A stretch of 64,000 nucleotides of DNA from Papaver somniferum (GCF_003573695.1 NC_039362.1:175283690-175347689); one strand, 5' to 3'; shown: positions 46,921 through 58,905, numbered from the stretch's first letter. Translations and numbers: made by a program. The notes: generated by a model from the sequence alone, not told the origin.

Positions 46921-49900
46921 ATGGCTCGAGACCTATTTTTTGGGGATTCCGCCTTGCGCCGAAAATACGGTAAATTAAGAATAAACCTTATGATTCAATG
47001 AAGGCATAAACTTTCTGTTTGTGTTGTGTGTTGATTAATATGCATGGTTGTTTTCTAGAATCCACTACTAAAAAACAAAAAGAACAGAAGCGAAGAGCTA
47101 AAGCTTCCTCAACTGCAATTGCGAATCCCATGTACACACGACAGGGAGGAAATCCAAGAAATGTGCAGCAATCTCAATTTATTGGTAACCAATAACCTTT
47201 TTTTTTGTATCTAAATCTCCTTTCTCAATAACATTTTCAGTTTTGAACAAGTAAACTGAGTTAGAATTTTACATGTCGTTTTCTGCATAATTTTCAATGA
47301 CAAGTAATAGTACACAGTATAGTGTTTGCTGATTGATGCCCAATAGAGTGCCGGGAATTTTTCAAATGTTTCTTGAATTCTGCCTTATAGAACCAATAAC
47401 CGATGTTGTGTATTGTTAGGTAATTTTAGCAATTAATATGTATGCCTTACTTAAATGTCATACTGCAGGAGACAAAAACAAGGAGGGACAAGAACACCAA
47501 TTGAATGACTTTAGCAGTCGCTTGCAAGCAGCTCAGTCAATGGTGCATGACGGAAATGGAGTTGGAAGAACAGGTCGGGTGCTGCCAAGCCATGCACCGA
47601 TCGAGTCACCAGTGGATGGAGGAAGGGGAGGTGGAAGAACACGTCCTGTGCTGCCAAGTCGTTCACCAATTGAGTCACCTGTGCATGAGAGAAGTAGGGC
47701 TGGTGGAATATCATGCGCGGTGCATTCAATGGAATCACCTCTGAACAATGATTTTCTGTTAACTCCAAGGATATCCCCTAGAGGTCACCGCACAGGAGTA
47801 CACAGAAATCTGGAGAAGGAATACAATGGTCTACATAGCCCTATGAGAACTCAAGGTCGCCGTTCTGTACCACCTCCCGCAGAGAATGAAATACAACAAC
47901 GTTCAAATCAATTGCATAATAATCGAACACAAGCATCTCTTCAGCCATCTCATCGGTCAACACAAAAAGTTATTCAAAGTTCAACATCTCATCAATCACA
48001 GCATAATGCTCTTCGAAGTTCATCTTCGCAGCAATCTCGCCGATCACAACAGCGGAACAATCTACATGATTCTTCAGCTGAAAACCATAATTTTTCGCAA
48101 CCCAACCGATCGCGATCAGCGTCTAATTCTCCTGTAGAAAATAATGAAGAAGTTGGCTATTCACTGCAAGATGGTATATTTATGTGAGAGGAATTTTGTT
48201 TTTTAATGTTGTTTTTTTCTGGCTAGCTAATAATTTTCCTGTATGCTATCTTTGGTTTCTTAAATAGGTCGAACACAACGTACCACAAGAAAGAAAACGA
48301 CTAATCTTGCGGTTGCCAAGAGGGGGAAGGAGAAAGTAAGCGTGTACGTTTTTAAAGAAAAATTTTGTGGTCACTATAGACATGAGATTATAAACTCTAT
48401 TGGGTCGTGGGTAAGGCAAAGGGACAATTGCCCACTAACATATGATAAATTTGATGATATGCCTGAACAGAAGATTGCCCGAGTGATCCAGAATGTCCGG
48501 GTATAAATAACTTAATGTTACTTATTTTATTCTTAGTTTAGAATTTTTTTAGTTGTTATCTCTAATAAGTTGTTTTCGGCCATATAGGACCACTTTATTC
48601 TCGTTCCTGATGATGAAGTGGTTGTCAAAGTGATCAAAGACGTGATGAGGAATGCCTATAAGGCATACAGGCACAAACTTCGTCTAGCATACATAAAAGC
48701 TGGGGGTGATGGGTTCGCTGGATCAGATGGCCATTTGGAGGCTTTGGCACACCCTCCCAAACATTTCCCCAACAAACGTGATTGGGCTCACATGTGTGAG
48801 CACTTCACCACCGATGCGTTCAAGGTATATCTATTTGCTTACTGTTTACATATGATGTTTTTTTTTAAGTCATGGGAGTGGACAATTAGGTATGATATGT
48901 GGAACTGGAAAACACTACACAAGTTATCTTTTCTTTTTTTTCTTAAAATTGCACTTCATTATTGGTTTGAAAACAAGAATGCACTGCCAAGGGCACTCTT
49001 ATGCAGCTGAACTCATTTTTTGCAAACCCTTGCTATCATTTCTTGTTGTATTTTTCGTTTAGAATATAAATTATATGTGGATGTAAAGTAGCTTACATCA
49101 TATACAAGAGTTTGGTTTTGGTTATGGCAGATTTTCCATAAGGTTATATATACAGATTGAACTTGAAGAGTTGGGGTGGGTGATCTTTTATTAACATTTT
49201 GTCTTATATATGTCTGCATTCTTACACTTAACTTCATATTAACTTACATTTTACCTCATGCGATAGAAAAATTCTGAAAGAGGACGTCTTGCTGCGGCTG
49301 CGAAGCAACTCAACGGTATCAACCACAGTAATGGGAACAAAAGTTTCACTAGTATCGAATACGAGTTGGTATATATTATGCCTGCTTCAATTGTTTTATT
49401 TAATGATATTGTTTACGAGTCAGATGTGTTTATTACATGATATGTTGTTTTATATGATGATGTTTTCCATTTCAAAGCTGCAAGCCGGAGAGCCTTGTGA
49501 TCCAGTGACTTTCTTCCGACGAACCCATGATCCTGAAAAGAAAATCAACCCCAAATGCAAAGAAATGAGTGTAAGAAATAATCCTTCATTGATGAAACAT
49601 GTTTGATATGTATCTATTTATAGATTATTATTTACACAATCATGATTTGCACAGATAGAATTGCAAAATTATGCTATGCACTGTTGTGCTCATTCTGCCA
49701 AAAGATTAAGTGAAGAAAAATATGCAGCATTTTTATATCAGAGTTTTGAGTTTCTTATCATCGGTTAAGTGAAAACTGCTCCTGGTAGAATTTTTGTGAA
49801 TAAGTATGGTTCTTTATTATGGGAATTTTTGTGAATTGTGTCCACATTAAGTACGGTTCTTTATTCTGGAATTCTACTTTGTAGTCAGTATTATTTTTTT

Positions 49901-50489
49901 CCTTCAACCTGCTATTGCCTGCCTAAACTCATTTGAAACTGGTTGCCTACTTTGTGATTAATTTGTGTTTTGAATTAATGTGCAGGAAAAAATGAAGGCC
50001 ATGAAGGAAGCCGCAGATCGGGGAGAAACTAATGACACTCCAGAAGAGATATTTAACAAAGTTCGTAATGCTGGATGTTCGGGTAAACGTCGTCGCAAGG
50101 CTCATCCAACTAACTACAGTTTATACCAGAAAAAAGAAGAAGAAATTGCCGAATTGAAAGTAAGAATGGCATCCTTGGAACAGGAAAACAAAAGGCTTAA
50201 GAAAGAAACAGGTCCGAACGCGACAAAGAAGTGGTTGAATGAATATATTGTTAAAAATGGCATGCCGGCTATGGAATTATCATCTGAAGATGAAGCGGAA
50301 GATGATGATGAAAATGCTGATGTGCACGGGAGTAAAATTCATGAACATCGAGATGCCTTTGAAGGTAGTGATATGGAAGCTGAAGAGGAGGATGTAGAGG
50401 CCTTTGCAGATGGTCAAGAAGAAGGTGACGAGGAGAATCCGGACAGGGAACTCGAAGAGGATGATGAAGAAGAATATTTTGAGGTTTAG
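46921..50489 (+). CDS. TNPA/Ptta-like CACTA accessory protein, eight exons, intact
   Basis: Exons 46921-46969, 47059-47184, 47469-48173, 48268-48500, 48588-48824, 49267-49368, 49478-49570 and 49986-50489 all have GT-AG borders and join in one frame of 682 codons. Residues 1-290 are Arg/Gln/Ser-rich and low in complexity. About 290-480 resembles the plant Ptta/En/Spm transposase family (PF03004) with SIGSWVRQRDNCP, HPPKHFPNKRDW and FFRRTHDP. A coiled coil follows (EEEIAELKVRMASLEQEN), then a very acidic tail of Asp and Glu. TNPA-type proteins bind subterminal repeats and bring the ends together. It is divergent from the transposase gene. The exon 7 acceptor (AAAG) is the least certain. Confidence 0.82.
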
Positions 50490-51499
50490 ATGCATTTATT
50501 ATTTCTGTTATTTAGAGTCTCTTTTTAGAAAGATCTAGCTTAGATCTTAGAAGAACTTTCTCTTTTTTTTTTGGTCTTGTGGTCCTGATATCTCGGGTGG
50601 GATTACGATATTCTTGATTTTTTTGTTTGGAAACTTCTTTGTTTTAACGAATGCTATTAAATAAAAAATTATTTTTAGTATATCTCTTTTTTTAGTATTT
50701 ATTGTTAATTATAGAAATTCAATTAATATTTATTTATTAATATTTGGTAATGCATTAAATTTGGGAAGTTATTTACGGATGGACTTTTTTTCCGGGCCTG
50801 GGTCCGTAGCACCGGTCAAGCCCAGATCATCCCTCTCACCGGTCCATTTGAGATGTTAGTAGCATTACCTATTTAAAATCTAGAGAACTAGTGGCTCTTT
50901 AAGTTTAGGAACTCCGAAGTTGGTTTCATGTATGAGTTGGCTACTGTTGTTGCTGCAATGGTAGTAGCTTTTAGCCATTTGGCTACTAGAGACTATTAGA
51001 GATACTTTGTATCCTAAAATATTGGCTACTAAAACTTAGTTGCATATATATTTTTGCAAATGCATGAAATAATTTATCCGTGACCTATTGAACAACTAGA
51101 CAAGAACTAGTGTCTTAAACCACAACTAGACAAGAACTAGTGTCTTAAACCATTAGGCATATGAAACGACTACTACAAAAGCCAGTGGTTTTATGTTGTT
51201 GTCCATTAGATGAATCTCTAAATGCAAAATCTATTAAACAATTAAAAGATAGTTGTTGCCTTAATATTTTCGCTAATAACCTGACGACTACACAAATTAG
51301 TGACTTTACCTATTAGGTGACATCTGTCGGCCAACTAGCCAAACTAGTAGCTTTAGACATGGGGACCAACTAACCAGTGCGAACTTGTTGCTTTAAACAT
51401 AAAACAACACCCTCTTACGCCACTACGCCTGGGCAACTAACATTAATTGCATAAATTGTTAGGAAACTAAAGATTTGAATAGGCCACTACCATTAGTCA
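50490..51499. other. 3' flank of TNPA-like gene and right subterminal repeats of the CACTA element
   Basis: No gene. Short subterminal motifs fill 50880-51499, with a 28-bp direct duplication (CAACTAGACAAGAACTAGTG at 51093 and 51123). Confidence 0.7.
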
Positions 51500-51528
51500 A
51501 GTAGCCTTTGGTTGGTTTTTTTGTAGTG
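51500..51528 (-). repeat. Right terminal inverted repeat of the CACTA element
   Basis: Inverted copy of the left end; followed by target copy ATG at 51529-51531. Confidence 0.92.
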
Positions 51529-51531
51529 ATG

Positions 51532-53511
51532 GGGGACAAACAGCAGACCTTTTTTCTTGAGACAATCCATTATGGCATCCTCACCCTCAAACGTCAACGA
51601 ATGAGGGAAATCCTCGGAAGGCGAGTCAACCACAGACTTCCCCTTTGCTGATATTGCCCCATCGGCACAAGTTTCGGCATCAACATGCGCATTGCGATCA
51701 TCCGCGCCCTCATCCTGAACAGCAGCGTCTTCCTTACCAGAACCCCCGAGCACATCCCAATCATCATTGGGGGAAAGCAAAGAAAAGCCTTCGGGAAAAT
51801 CGAGGGCATCGTCAAAGAGTTCCCCTGCGGAATAAATCCTGTCAAAGGAGAACTCTTGAGAAATGGTGGGGAGAGTTTCCGCAGCCTCACCAGCAGGAGC
51901 AGACATGTCCGCGATAACACTGACGTCAGCCACCGCGGTATTATTTCTCACTTCAACACCATCACAACCCGCACCAATCTCTTCCTCTACATTAGGAGGG
52001 GAAGTATCAGTGCGCTCTTCCCCATCAGACGTTTCCTCATCCTCGGCAAACTCTTCGTTCACCGGACTGCTAACTTCTTCATGAACCTCAGCCTCACCCG
52101 TCACAATGGTAGAAGACTGCTTGGGCCCAATCTTCTTATTTTTCGACACCTTGGCAGTAGTGACACTCTTCGGTGGAAGTATAGCACCAGAACCTTCCTC
52201 CTCATCTCCTTCAACGACGTCGAGAGCATAAGGAAAGTTCATGCCTTCGAAGTTTAAACGCCAGGGACAGAAATCTCCATAACGAGCAGGAGGAGATTCA
52301 CGAGGCCTGCTACTCCTAGAAGGACGCCAACCGCGCGGACCGGGAATCCAACCATACGCCCAAGGACCAACAATTTCAATAACAGTGGCGTACCACTCAT
52401 AATCATGGTCACGTTTGATTCTTTCACGCACGGGAAAAAGTTTCCGCTGACTCGACCCCTCGGTGCCCAGAACGTATTTTAGTTTGGCATCGCTCACCTC
52501 ACTTAACAGACGAATTTCGCCCCGAGGAGCAGCAAGGTTCCGAAGGCTAACACTCCACGGTTTACGGTTCCTACTATTGACATAATCCCCAAAGGAGTTG
52601 TTGAAGTTTTCAGGAGTATACCACTCCCTCACAGCGGGATTTGGTACGTAACATGTCATCGTCGTCTCCCCCTTAATCCGCAGATAACATTCCCTCAGTG
52701 CGCGGATATAATTCCCCGATAGTTGCGACACGGAACGACTGTGAGTATTGGTGGAAGAGCCTTCACGACCAGCCAGCACATCGTAATAAAAGGAATCACC
52801 AGCCTTGTACGACGGCAGCATAAGACCCGCCTCGAAGGCTCCAACCGTAGTCAGCAGGTGAAACTCATCAAACTGATACTTCGAGATGAGCTCGTAAGTA
52901 ATATCATCCTTAGGGGCATAGAAACGAACCTCGAAGGCTTGAAGCTCATGCTTTTCCTTGAAAACTTCAAGGTCAATGTGCTTGAACGTAACTTTCTTCT
53001 TTCTGACCGAAACGTTGCGTATCACCGTGGCAACCTCATCCTCTTCCGCGGGATCGGACGAACCAACAAAAGCTTCGGAAGCTCTTCTTTTCAAAGGAGG
53101 ATTCTTAGACGATTCAGCTCTCAGCGCACCACCTTTGGAGTTCTTCCCTTTGAAAGAAAGTAGTGGAGGCGGCGGCAGAGGGTGCTGCACGGGCACTATG
53201 GAACGAAGAGGGGGGATATCGAAGGTGCCACCGCGAGTACGTGTCTGTGTACACCCAGAGTCATCACGAGGGCAAGCAGCAGCGCGACTGGCAGCGTTTT
53301 GAGACCCGGAAGGACTCTTCGATGGATCCCCTTTCTTAGGAGGAGAGACCCTCGTCCCAAAAGAAGATGAAACTTTATTACCGCGAGGATCCATTTGAGA
53401 CAATTTAGAGAAATCTCCCCCAGGTGGATATCTATCAGACTCTTTACATGGAGGGGATCTCGGTAGACTAGAAGCCGAAGCTTTATATGGAAGTCGCGGA
53501 TGGTCAGACAT
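51532..53511 (-). pseudogene. Antisense gene of the Tat element, 5' exon (putative gypsy-type transposon domain)
   Basis: The frame opens with an ATG at 53511 and runs 660 codons to the CACTA border. Residues 1-180 are Ser/Pro/Lys-rich and look disordered. About 195-400 contain a globular region (FEVRFYAPKDDITYELISKY, GDSFYYDVLAG, VREWYTPENF) resembling the plant domain called putative gypsy-type transposon (PF04195). An acidic tail follows. The last codons before the insertion continue in the same frame at 38462 once the element and one ATG copy are discounted. A few more codons are open upstream of 53511 (to 53553). The exon itself has no premature stop; only the insertion breaks it. Confidence 0.7.
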
Positions 53512-54280
53512 GGCTGCGAAGAGGAACAACAAAAAAAAGTTAGAAGCAAACACGAGGGCATCAACAAAGATAAAAAAACAACAAAATTACCAGTTCATTT
53601 CAACAAACCCCAGAAACCCCAAAACTAGCATACATACATGTACACCCTAAAACCCTAACTTAAAAGTTCAATCAATACAAGTGCAACAATGGCCTCCTCG
53701 ACTTGAGAAGAAGAACAGGGGAAAACTAGCATACATACATCAAAAGGTGTTCTTCATCACAAGCAAGGTACGACAGCAGCAGAAAATTTTGTTTCAGCTC
53801 AATCAACACAACTTAAAACAACAGAGACGAAGAAAAGAAACCTTACCACCACAAATAAAATCCCAAAAGAAGACAATAAACCAGAAACAAAGAAGAAACG
53901 AGCGTGATTAATTCTAGGGCAGAGAGAATTTAATGGTTGAAGAACAAATAATGAAGACTGACAGGGAGAATGAAATTAATTTTTAAGGAGAATGAAATTA
54001 ATTTTTCTCCTCTACTTAATATACTCGAAATAAAGAAGTTAATGGAGGAATGGGAAACGTGCCCATTAAATGAGCAGTTAATGAACGAGTGATAAACGTG
54101 CCCAAGTATCTAGGAGAAGTTATTAGGAGAGAGGAAGAATATGTAACGTCTGTTTTCTTCAATGCTTCCACTAAACACTCAACCCAAAGAAAAGGGGCAA
54201 ATTGTGTGTACATATTTCACCATCAAACACGTGTATGTAGGAAGACACGTGGAGAGCATGCGGACCAAGCCATCAAAACA
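53512..54280. other. Promoter-side flank of the antisense gene and end of Tat internal region
   Basis: Purine-rich stretches occur at 53820-53930 and 54121-54140, either of which could hold the polypurine tract. A 22-bp duplication (GGAGAATGAAATTAATTTTT) occurs at 53964 and 53988. No coding is supported. Confidence 0.4.
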
Positions 54281-55022
54281 TGATGACACACGCCCACATC
54301 CAAGAAGCCCATCCCGTGGACGTCGGATCTTTTCTCGAACAAATCCAAGGGCAGAAGATAAGAGATGTATCAAAAACACGATGTACTGCGGAGCACCAAA
54401 TAACTCCCGAAGAGTTACTTTATCTCATCCCCAAAAGAAGCCAAGATCAACGGTGAAGAAAAGGTCGACTGACATGGACGTGACAGGGGCAGAAGACACT
54501 TGTCTGACACGAGCAGGCGCCTCAACCACCCGCATTAAACACTCTGAGCAGTGTACGTGTCGATCAGCCCGTGGAACGAACGAGGATGACTCTGCGTGAT
54601 CAAGAAATGAACGAAGACCTCCGCGTGATGGACACAAAGCACAAGAAGATAAGGTTCCAACGGCCCTCAGAAATGGGTCCCACACTCTAGCCCTATAAAT
54701 ACCCCCTCTCCACCAAGAGTGAGGGTATCGGAAAAAAGAGGGAGAGAAGGAGAAAGAAGGATTGTGAGTGTAAGTTTGTCTTTTACAGTACACAGATCTA
54801 TGTAAACTCCAAAGTCACTCGACTATCTCTGTAACCATCAAGTACATAGTGAAACAACAACCCCGTGGATGTAGGCCTTAGTGCTGAACCACGTAAATCG
54901 CAGTCTTATTTACATTCCAGCACTTTATATTCGCCGAACGTTCCATGAGTTTTACTTTTATACTTCGTTTTCTTTATCTTCCCCTGCGTTAACGCCAAGG
55001 AATCAATGCAATCGTATCATCA
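54281..55022 (+). repeat. Probable 3' LTR of the Tat element
   Basis: The segment begins TGATGACACACG and ends CGTATCATCA, an inverted TGATGA/TCATCA pair. It holds a TATA-like CCTATAAATACCCC (54694) and the GTGGATGTAGGC...GAACCACGTAAAT stretch (54864-54897) common in the R/U5 of Tat-type LTRs. The left edge is uncertain because no clear polypurine tract precedes it and the 5' LTR is absent. Confidence 0.55.
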
Positions 55023-56229
55023 GTGCGAGTATGTACCTAGAGTGCAAACATTGTTAGTGAACATATAGATGCCTTCGTGATTTACGTGTTCACAATATTC
55101 AAAAATAATTTGATTTACTAGAATCATACCAAATTTACAATTAGATGCCGATCAGCTTTATTACATTCAGACATAATAATTTGAGACAATGGACAAACAT
55201 TGTTGTTTCTGGAATCAAAGAAATCGACTCCAAATGATATTCTTCTTCCAACAGATTCATGTTCTAATTGCAACCAAAAATCGAGAAGGGACCCTATTAC
55301 CACTCGAAAATAAATTATTGAGAGGAGATATCAATTTGCTTGGTTTTGATTTCTATTGATGATCATAGGTCTACTACTCTTGTTACTTTGCTTTTGTGGA
55401 TTGGAGAAGAAATAGAGAATTAGGGTTATGTATTTCTCTCTGACGCTGCTTAGTTTTTCAATCAAGAAGAGTTAGAAGCCGCTCTATATACAACACAGAA
55501 CAACCCAAATGAGATTAGGGTTAATAGATAACCGTCCGATTATTTGATCCAACAGTTGATACCTATCTTACGACTGTGATTTTGATTGATACATGTGGAG
55601 TATACGTGGATGGCTGACCACTCAAAGGGGAGGTGGTAATTTGACTCATTTGGGGGATGTTTCATGCATTTTCCTGCATAATCAGTAAAATTTTATCATA
55701 TTCATCATAAAAAATACTCCAATCAATTGATATATAAGACAACATGATTTGCTTACGAATAATTGAGGAAAATGTATAAAACAGTCCTACGATTAGGACC
55801 CATATGATTTACGAGATGGTCATACAGTTACATAAACAAATCAGTCTCACTTCCCTTAGTTGAAGGGTTAAGTCGGTAGGTCTCACCAGATCGTTTCCAA
55901 TTCCGCGCACATAACCCGTAGATCGTTTTTACGTACATATCTAGGATCGTTTAGACGGATGTGATTTATCAGAACTAAATTAGGTGTATAACAATATAGG
56001 GTTTTATTTCATTTCCATTTTTAGAGTTAGGGTTCGAAGATAAAAATAAGAAAATCCTAAGAAGAGCTTTCTAAGTTTCGCATAACTTGCCCGTTTAGGT
56101 TTGAGTTATAAAATGACCACTGATTTTCAATCTAACGGCTGATATCAGAATTTGTGACTGTCTACATAGCTGACCGAGAAAGTTATCATATAGAGGCGGA
56201 GCCAGTGTATAGCAATGGTGTGCACCCTG
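55023..56229 (-). repeat. Dispersed repeat family, copy 4, and spacer
   Basis: On the minus strand a TATA-like TGTATATAGAGCGG (55481-55494) is followed by a leader with ATAACCCTAATTCTCT (55416-55431), the core (TGAGAGGAGATATCA, 55319) and GAATCTGTTGGAAGAAGAAT (55235-55254), in the same order as copy 2 near 21200-21760. No intact coding frame. Confidence 0.55.
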
Positions 56230-56765
56230 TAGGGGTGAGCATGGGCAAATATGGACCGGTTTTTACCTCATACGCATCCAATCTAATTAATTAAGTATTT
56301 CAATTTTGGCATCCGCATCCAATCCAACATCCAAAGGATTTGCATCCAGTGGATGCACGGACGAACGGATTGGGTACGGATAATCCAATGGATTTGTTTT
56401 AATTAAAATTTACAATTAAAAAGTAAAACCAATATAGACGATTTCTTATAGAACCTGCCCATTCTATATGTGTGTACAAATATACAAGTGCCATGAACCA
56501 CACTCCAAGCAAACACCATAAGAACCTGCCTATTCCTAAACTATCTATATATTTTCTAAAAGCTATATAATTATCATTAATCTAACGGTTATGGATGTCC
56601 AACGGATTTTCAAGGTTGCATCCGGACCCAATCCGTAATACATTGGATCCTAAAAATTCCATCCACATCTAATCCATCAACGAACGGTTCGGACATCCAT
56701 CCGCAAAAATACGATTGGTCCCGATTAAATCCGCGGATTACGGATGAAATCCTCGCAACACCCTG
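56230..56765. mobile_element. Probable hAT-like non-autonomous element with self-complementary interior
   Basis: The left end TAGGGGTGAGCATGGGC and the minus-strand right end CAGGGTGTTGCGAGG are similar short inverted termini of hAT form. The interior is rich in short inverted copies of ATCCAATGGAT and CATCCGCA. Flanking 8-bp sequences (GCACCCTG, GCCAACTG) match at only five positions, so a target duplication is not proven. Confidence 0.45.
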
Positions 56766-57099
56766 GCCAACTGGCTCCAAAGCCTAATTTAGCGCATTTT
56801 TTTTTTAGCTTATTGGGTTTTTAAGCCCATATTATCATAGTTGCACCTCTACCCCTAGAATTTTTTTTTTTTGCTTCCCCTAGGTTTTTAAGGGTTGGAT
56901 TGAATTGAATCCCCTTTCAAAGAGCGATCTGGGTCAATGTTCGACTCAAATTGACCAACGGGGTTGTTTTCCGAATTGAAAACACATGGCACATACTTGG
57001 AGATGGAATTGATATGGCTGTAATTGTTTTGTTTTTATAATATGCTTGATTGGTGGGTGTTTATTTTGTTATAGCTCCGGAGTGCAGTGATTCTTAAAA

Positions 57100-58209
57100 A
57101 ATCGACTCAATGTCATGTCCAAATACCTAATCTGACTCAATTTGAACAAGGAGAATGAAATTACTACGAGAAAAACATAAAAACAGTAAGAAGACAACGT
57201 TTGACAATGATACTGAAGGAATTCCCATGAACAGATTCGGTTGTTGTTTAGATTTCAGAAATTGGCTGAATCCAAATCTGAATCCAGACCAAATTTATAG
57301 CAATTATACTAGTTAATGTAAGCAAAATCTAGATTTTCTCAAGAACAATGTTAACTTTTACAGGAGAATAAATAAATTTATGAGAAGAAATAAATCATCA
57401 AAATGAAAAAAAACAACAAAGATCTTTAATCATCCTTACAATTTTCTTCACTAAATCTTTCATAGTACAAGTATTTTCTACACCACAATTGAGAGGAACT
57501 AGCAGATATACCAGATACGAGACCTCTCGGCCGCCATCTAAATTGAAAGATTGAGAGGACAAGTCATTCTGACAATAAGTTATTTCTGTTGTTGATGATG
57601 CTGCATAAACGAACAATCAGCCATCGTTGTTTTATTTCCATCAACATATTTCGGATGAAAGAACAGAGATCTGTTGTTGTAGCTCTAGAGTTGGAGGAAA
57701 AAGAATCTAAGGTTTTTCTCCGCCGTTTAGACACATTCCCTTTTGCTATAGGTCACTAGGTTAACATATATAGTATAGTGAATCCTCCTGAACCCTGATC
57801 AGTGCCCATATCCTAATAGATGCTGACCGTAGGATCATTCGAATGGGTATAAGGCTTTATTCTAAAATGAGTTGCGACCTTGCTGAAACCAGTCTGCCCC
57901 ATTACAAAGAAGCGATAGCCCACCATTCAACTCCCGGTTTGGACGGTAGAAAGCTTCAAATTAATATTCACTTTAGAAAATCTTCTCTAGATAGCCAGAC
58001 CAAACTGTTTTCTGGAAATTGGAAGGATTCCAAACGTTAACTTTTGCTCAATTCACAATAGTTCCTACCTTTTGGTCGATTCGCTGTTGTAATTATGGTC
58101 GAATACACGTGGAGGCTATTTAAAGGGTTAGGTTGTACTGAGTTGAATAGGTTTATCAAAGACCTAACTGAGTCAACCGAGAAATGAGTGTAAACGCTGT
58201 GGTTCTAAC
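57100..58209 (-). repeat. Dispersed repeat family, copy 5 (left part)
   Basis: Contains the core TTGAGAGGACAAGTCATTCT (57551), AACGAACAATCAGCCATCG (57607) and GGCTATTTAAAGGGTTAGG (58118). The minus strand is open for 72 codons at 57616-57398, the best preserved frame in the family, ending Phe-Ser-Phe. The block is cut by the hAT element at 58210 and resumes at 59052. Confidence 0.5.
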
Positions 58210-58367
58210 CAGTGTAGTCAATATCGGCCGTATCGGCCGATATATCGGGGATATTTCGGATATCGGCCTTGGAGTGGTAGGATAAGCATTGTATCGGCGA
58301 TACGATATCTTGACGATAATATCGTCCGATATTAGCCGTATCGGCCGATATATCAGGGATATTTCGT

Positions 58368-58679
58368 GATCCTATTTTTCTTGATGAGCATGATGAAAAT
58401 GATGAATGGTTGGATCCACAGAACTTGGAAGACTTGGCGGTAGAAGGTGATAATGTAACGTTGGATGATTTGCAAGATATTCTTGGTGAAGAAAGTCGGC
58501 CAGTTGGTAGTAGAGGTGCATGTAGTTCTCGAAATAAGTCTACTTACCCAACTGACTCTGAGTATGATGGATATGATACTGATCAATTGATGCTAGACAC
58601 AGATTATGGACTACTTGATGGAGCTAATGGAGTTACTGAAGATGATGATATCAATAATGGCTCGTATGATTTTGAATAA
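58368..58679 (+). pseudogene. C-terminal remnant of a hAT transposase
   Basis: 104 codons open from 58368 to TAA at 58677-58679, beginning DPIFLDEHDENDEWLDPQNL, an acidic tail like those after the hAT dimerisation domain. The catalytic domain, zinc finger and dimerisation domain are deleted. It is fused directly to the left subterminal repeat. Confidence 0.65.
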
Positions 58680-58685
58680 GACTGT

Positions 58686-58905
58686 AATATCCTTGTTTAA
58701 TTACCATTTTAGGTAGTAAACTTTAAAGTTGTTGAAGTTACTCTCCTGTTTTTGGTTTGAACTTTTAACTTGTTTAATTACCATTTTAGGCAGTAAACTT
58801 TTAAATTGTTGAAGTTACTCTCCTGTTTCTAGATAGAACTTGTTTATTTATCATTTTAGGTAGTGAACTTTAAAGTTATTGAAATTACTCTCGTGTTTTT
58901 TTGAT
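58686..58905 (+). repeat. Three tandem copies of about 75-90 bp downstream of the hAT frame
   Basis: Copies begin CTTGTTTAATTACCATTTTAG near 58692 and 58770 and CTTGTTTATTTATCATTTTAG near 58839, each ending GAAGTTACTCTCCTGTTT or a variant. They follow the transposase stop codon. Confidence 0.85.

Larger units (their letters stand above)
38463..51528. mobile_element. Complete 13,066-bp CACTA (CMC/EnSpm) transposon
   Basis: The left end reads CACTACAAAAAAACTGACCA and the right end, on the minus strand, CACTACAAAAAAACCAACCA; both continue AAGGCTACT. ATG flanks both sides (38460-38462 and 51529-51531), the 3-bp duplication expected of CACTA elements. Inside are a minus-strand TNPD-like gene and a plus-strand TNPA-like gene, divergently arranged around a tandem array. 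Subterminal regions (38480-38900 and 50880-51510) carry short repeats such as TAGTTGC and CTAGTGTCTTAAAC. Confidence 0.93.
33291..55022 (+). mobile_element. 5'-truncated Tat-type Ty3/gypsy retrotransposon, split by a CACTA element
   Basis: Order: partial reverse transcriptase, RNase H, integrase (33291-36073), spacer, an antisense spliced gene (36870 to 53511, interrupted by the CACTA element) and a probable 3' LTR (54281-55022). The antisense gene between pol and the 3' LTR is a known feature of Tat-lineage plant elements such as Retand. Gag, protease, the first part of reverse transcriptase and the 5' LTR are missing. Without the 13-kb insertion the remnant would be about 8.7 kb. Confidence 0.8.

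Noticed and set aside
47505..47768. Short frames on both strands overlapping TNPA exon 3
   Set aside because: They are alternative-frame shadows of a spliced exon in a long consistent frame.
51645..53302. Plus-strand open frames over the antisense exon
   Set aside because: They are shadows of the minus-strand coding exon, which has a start and domain features and continues across the insertion.
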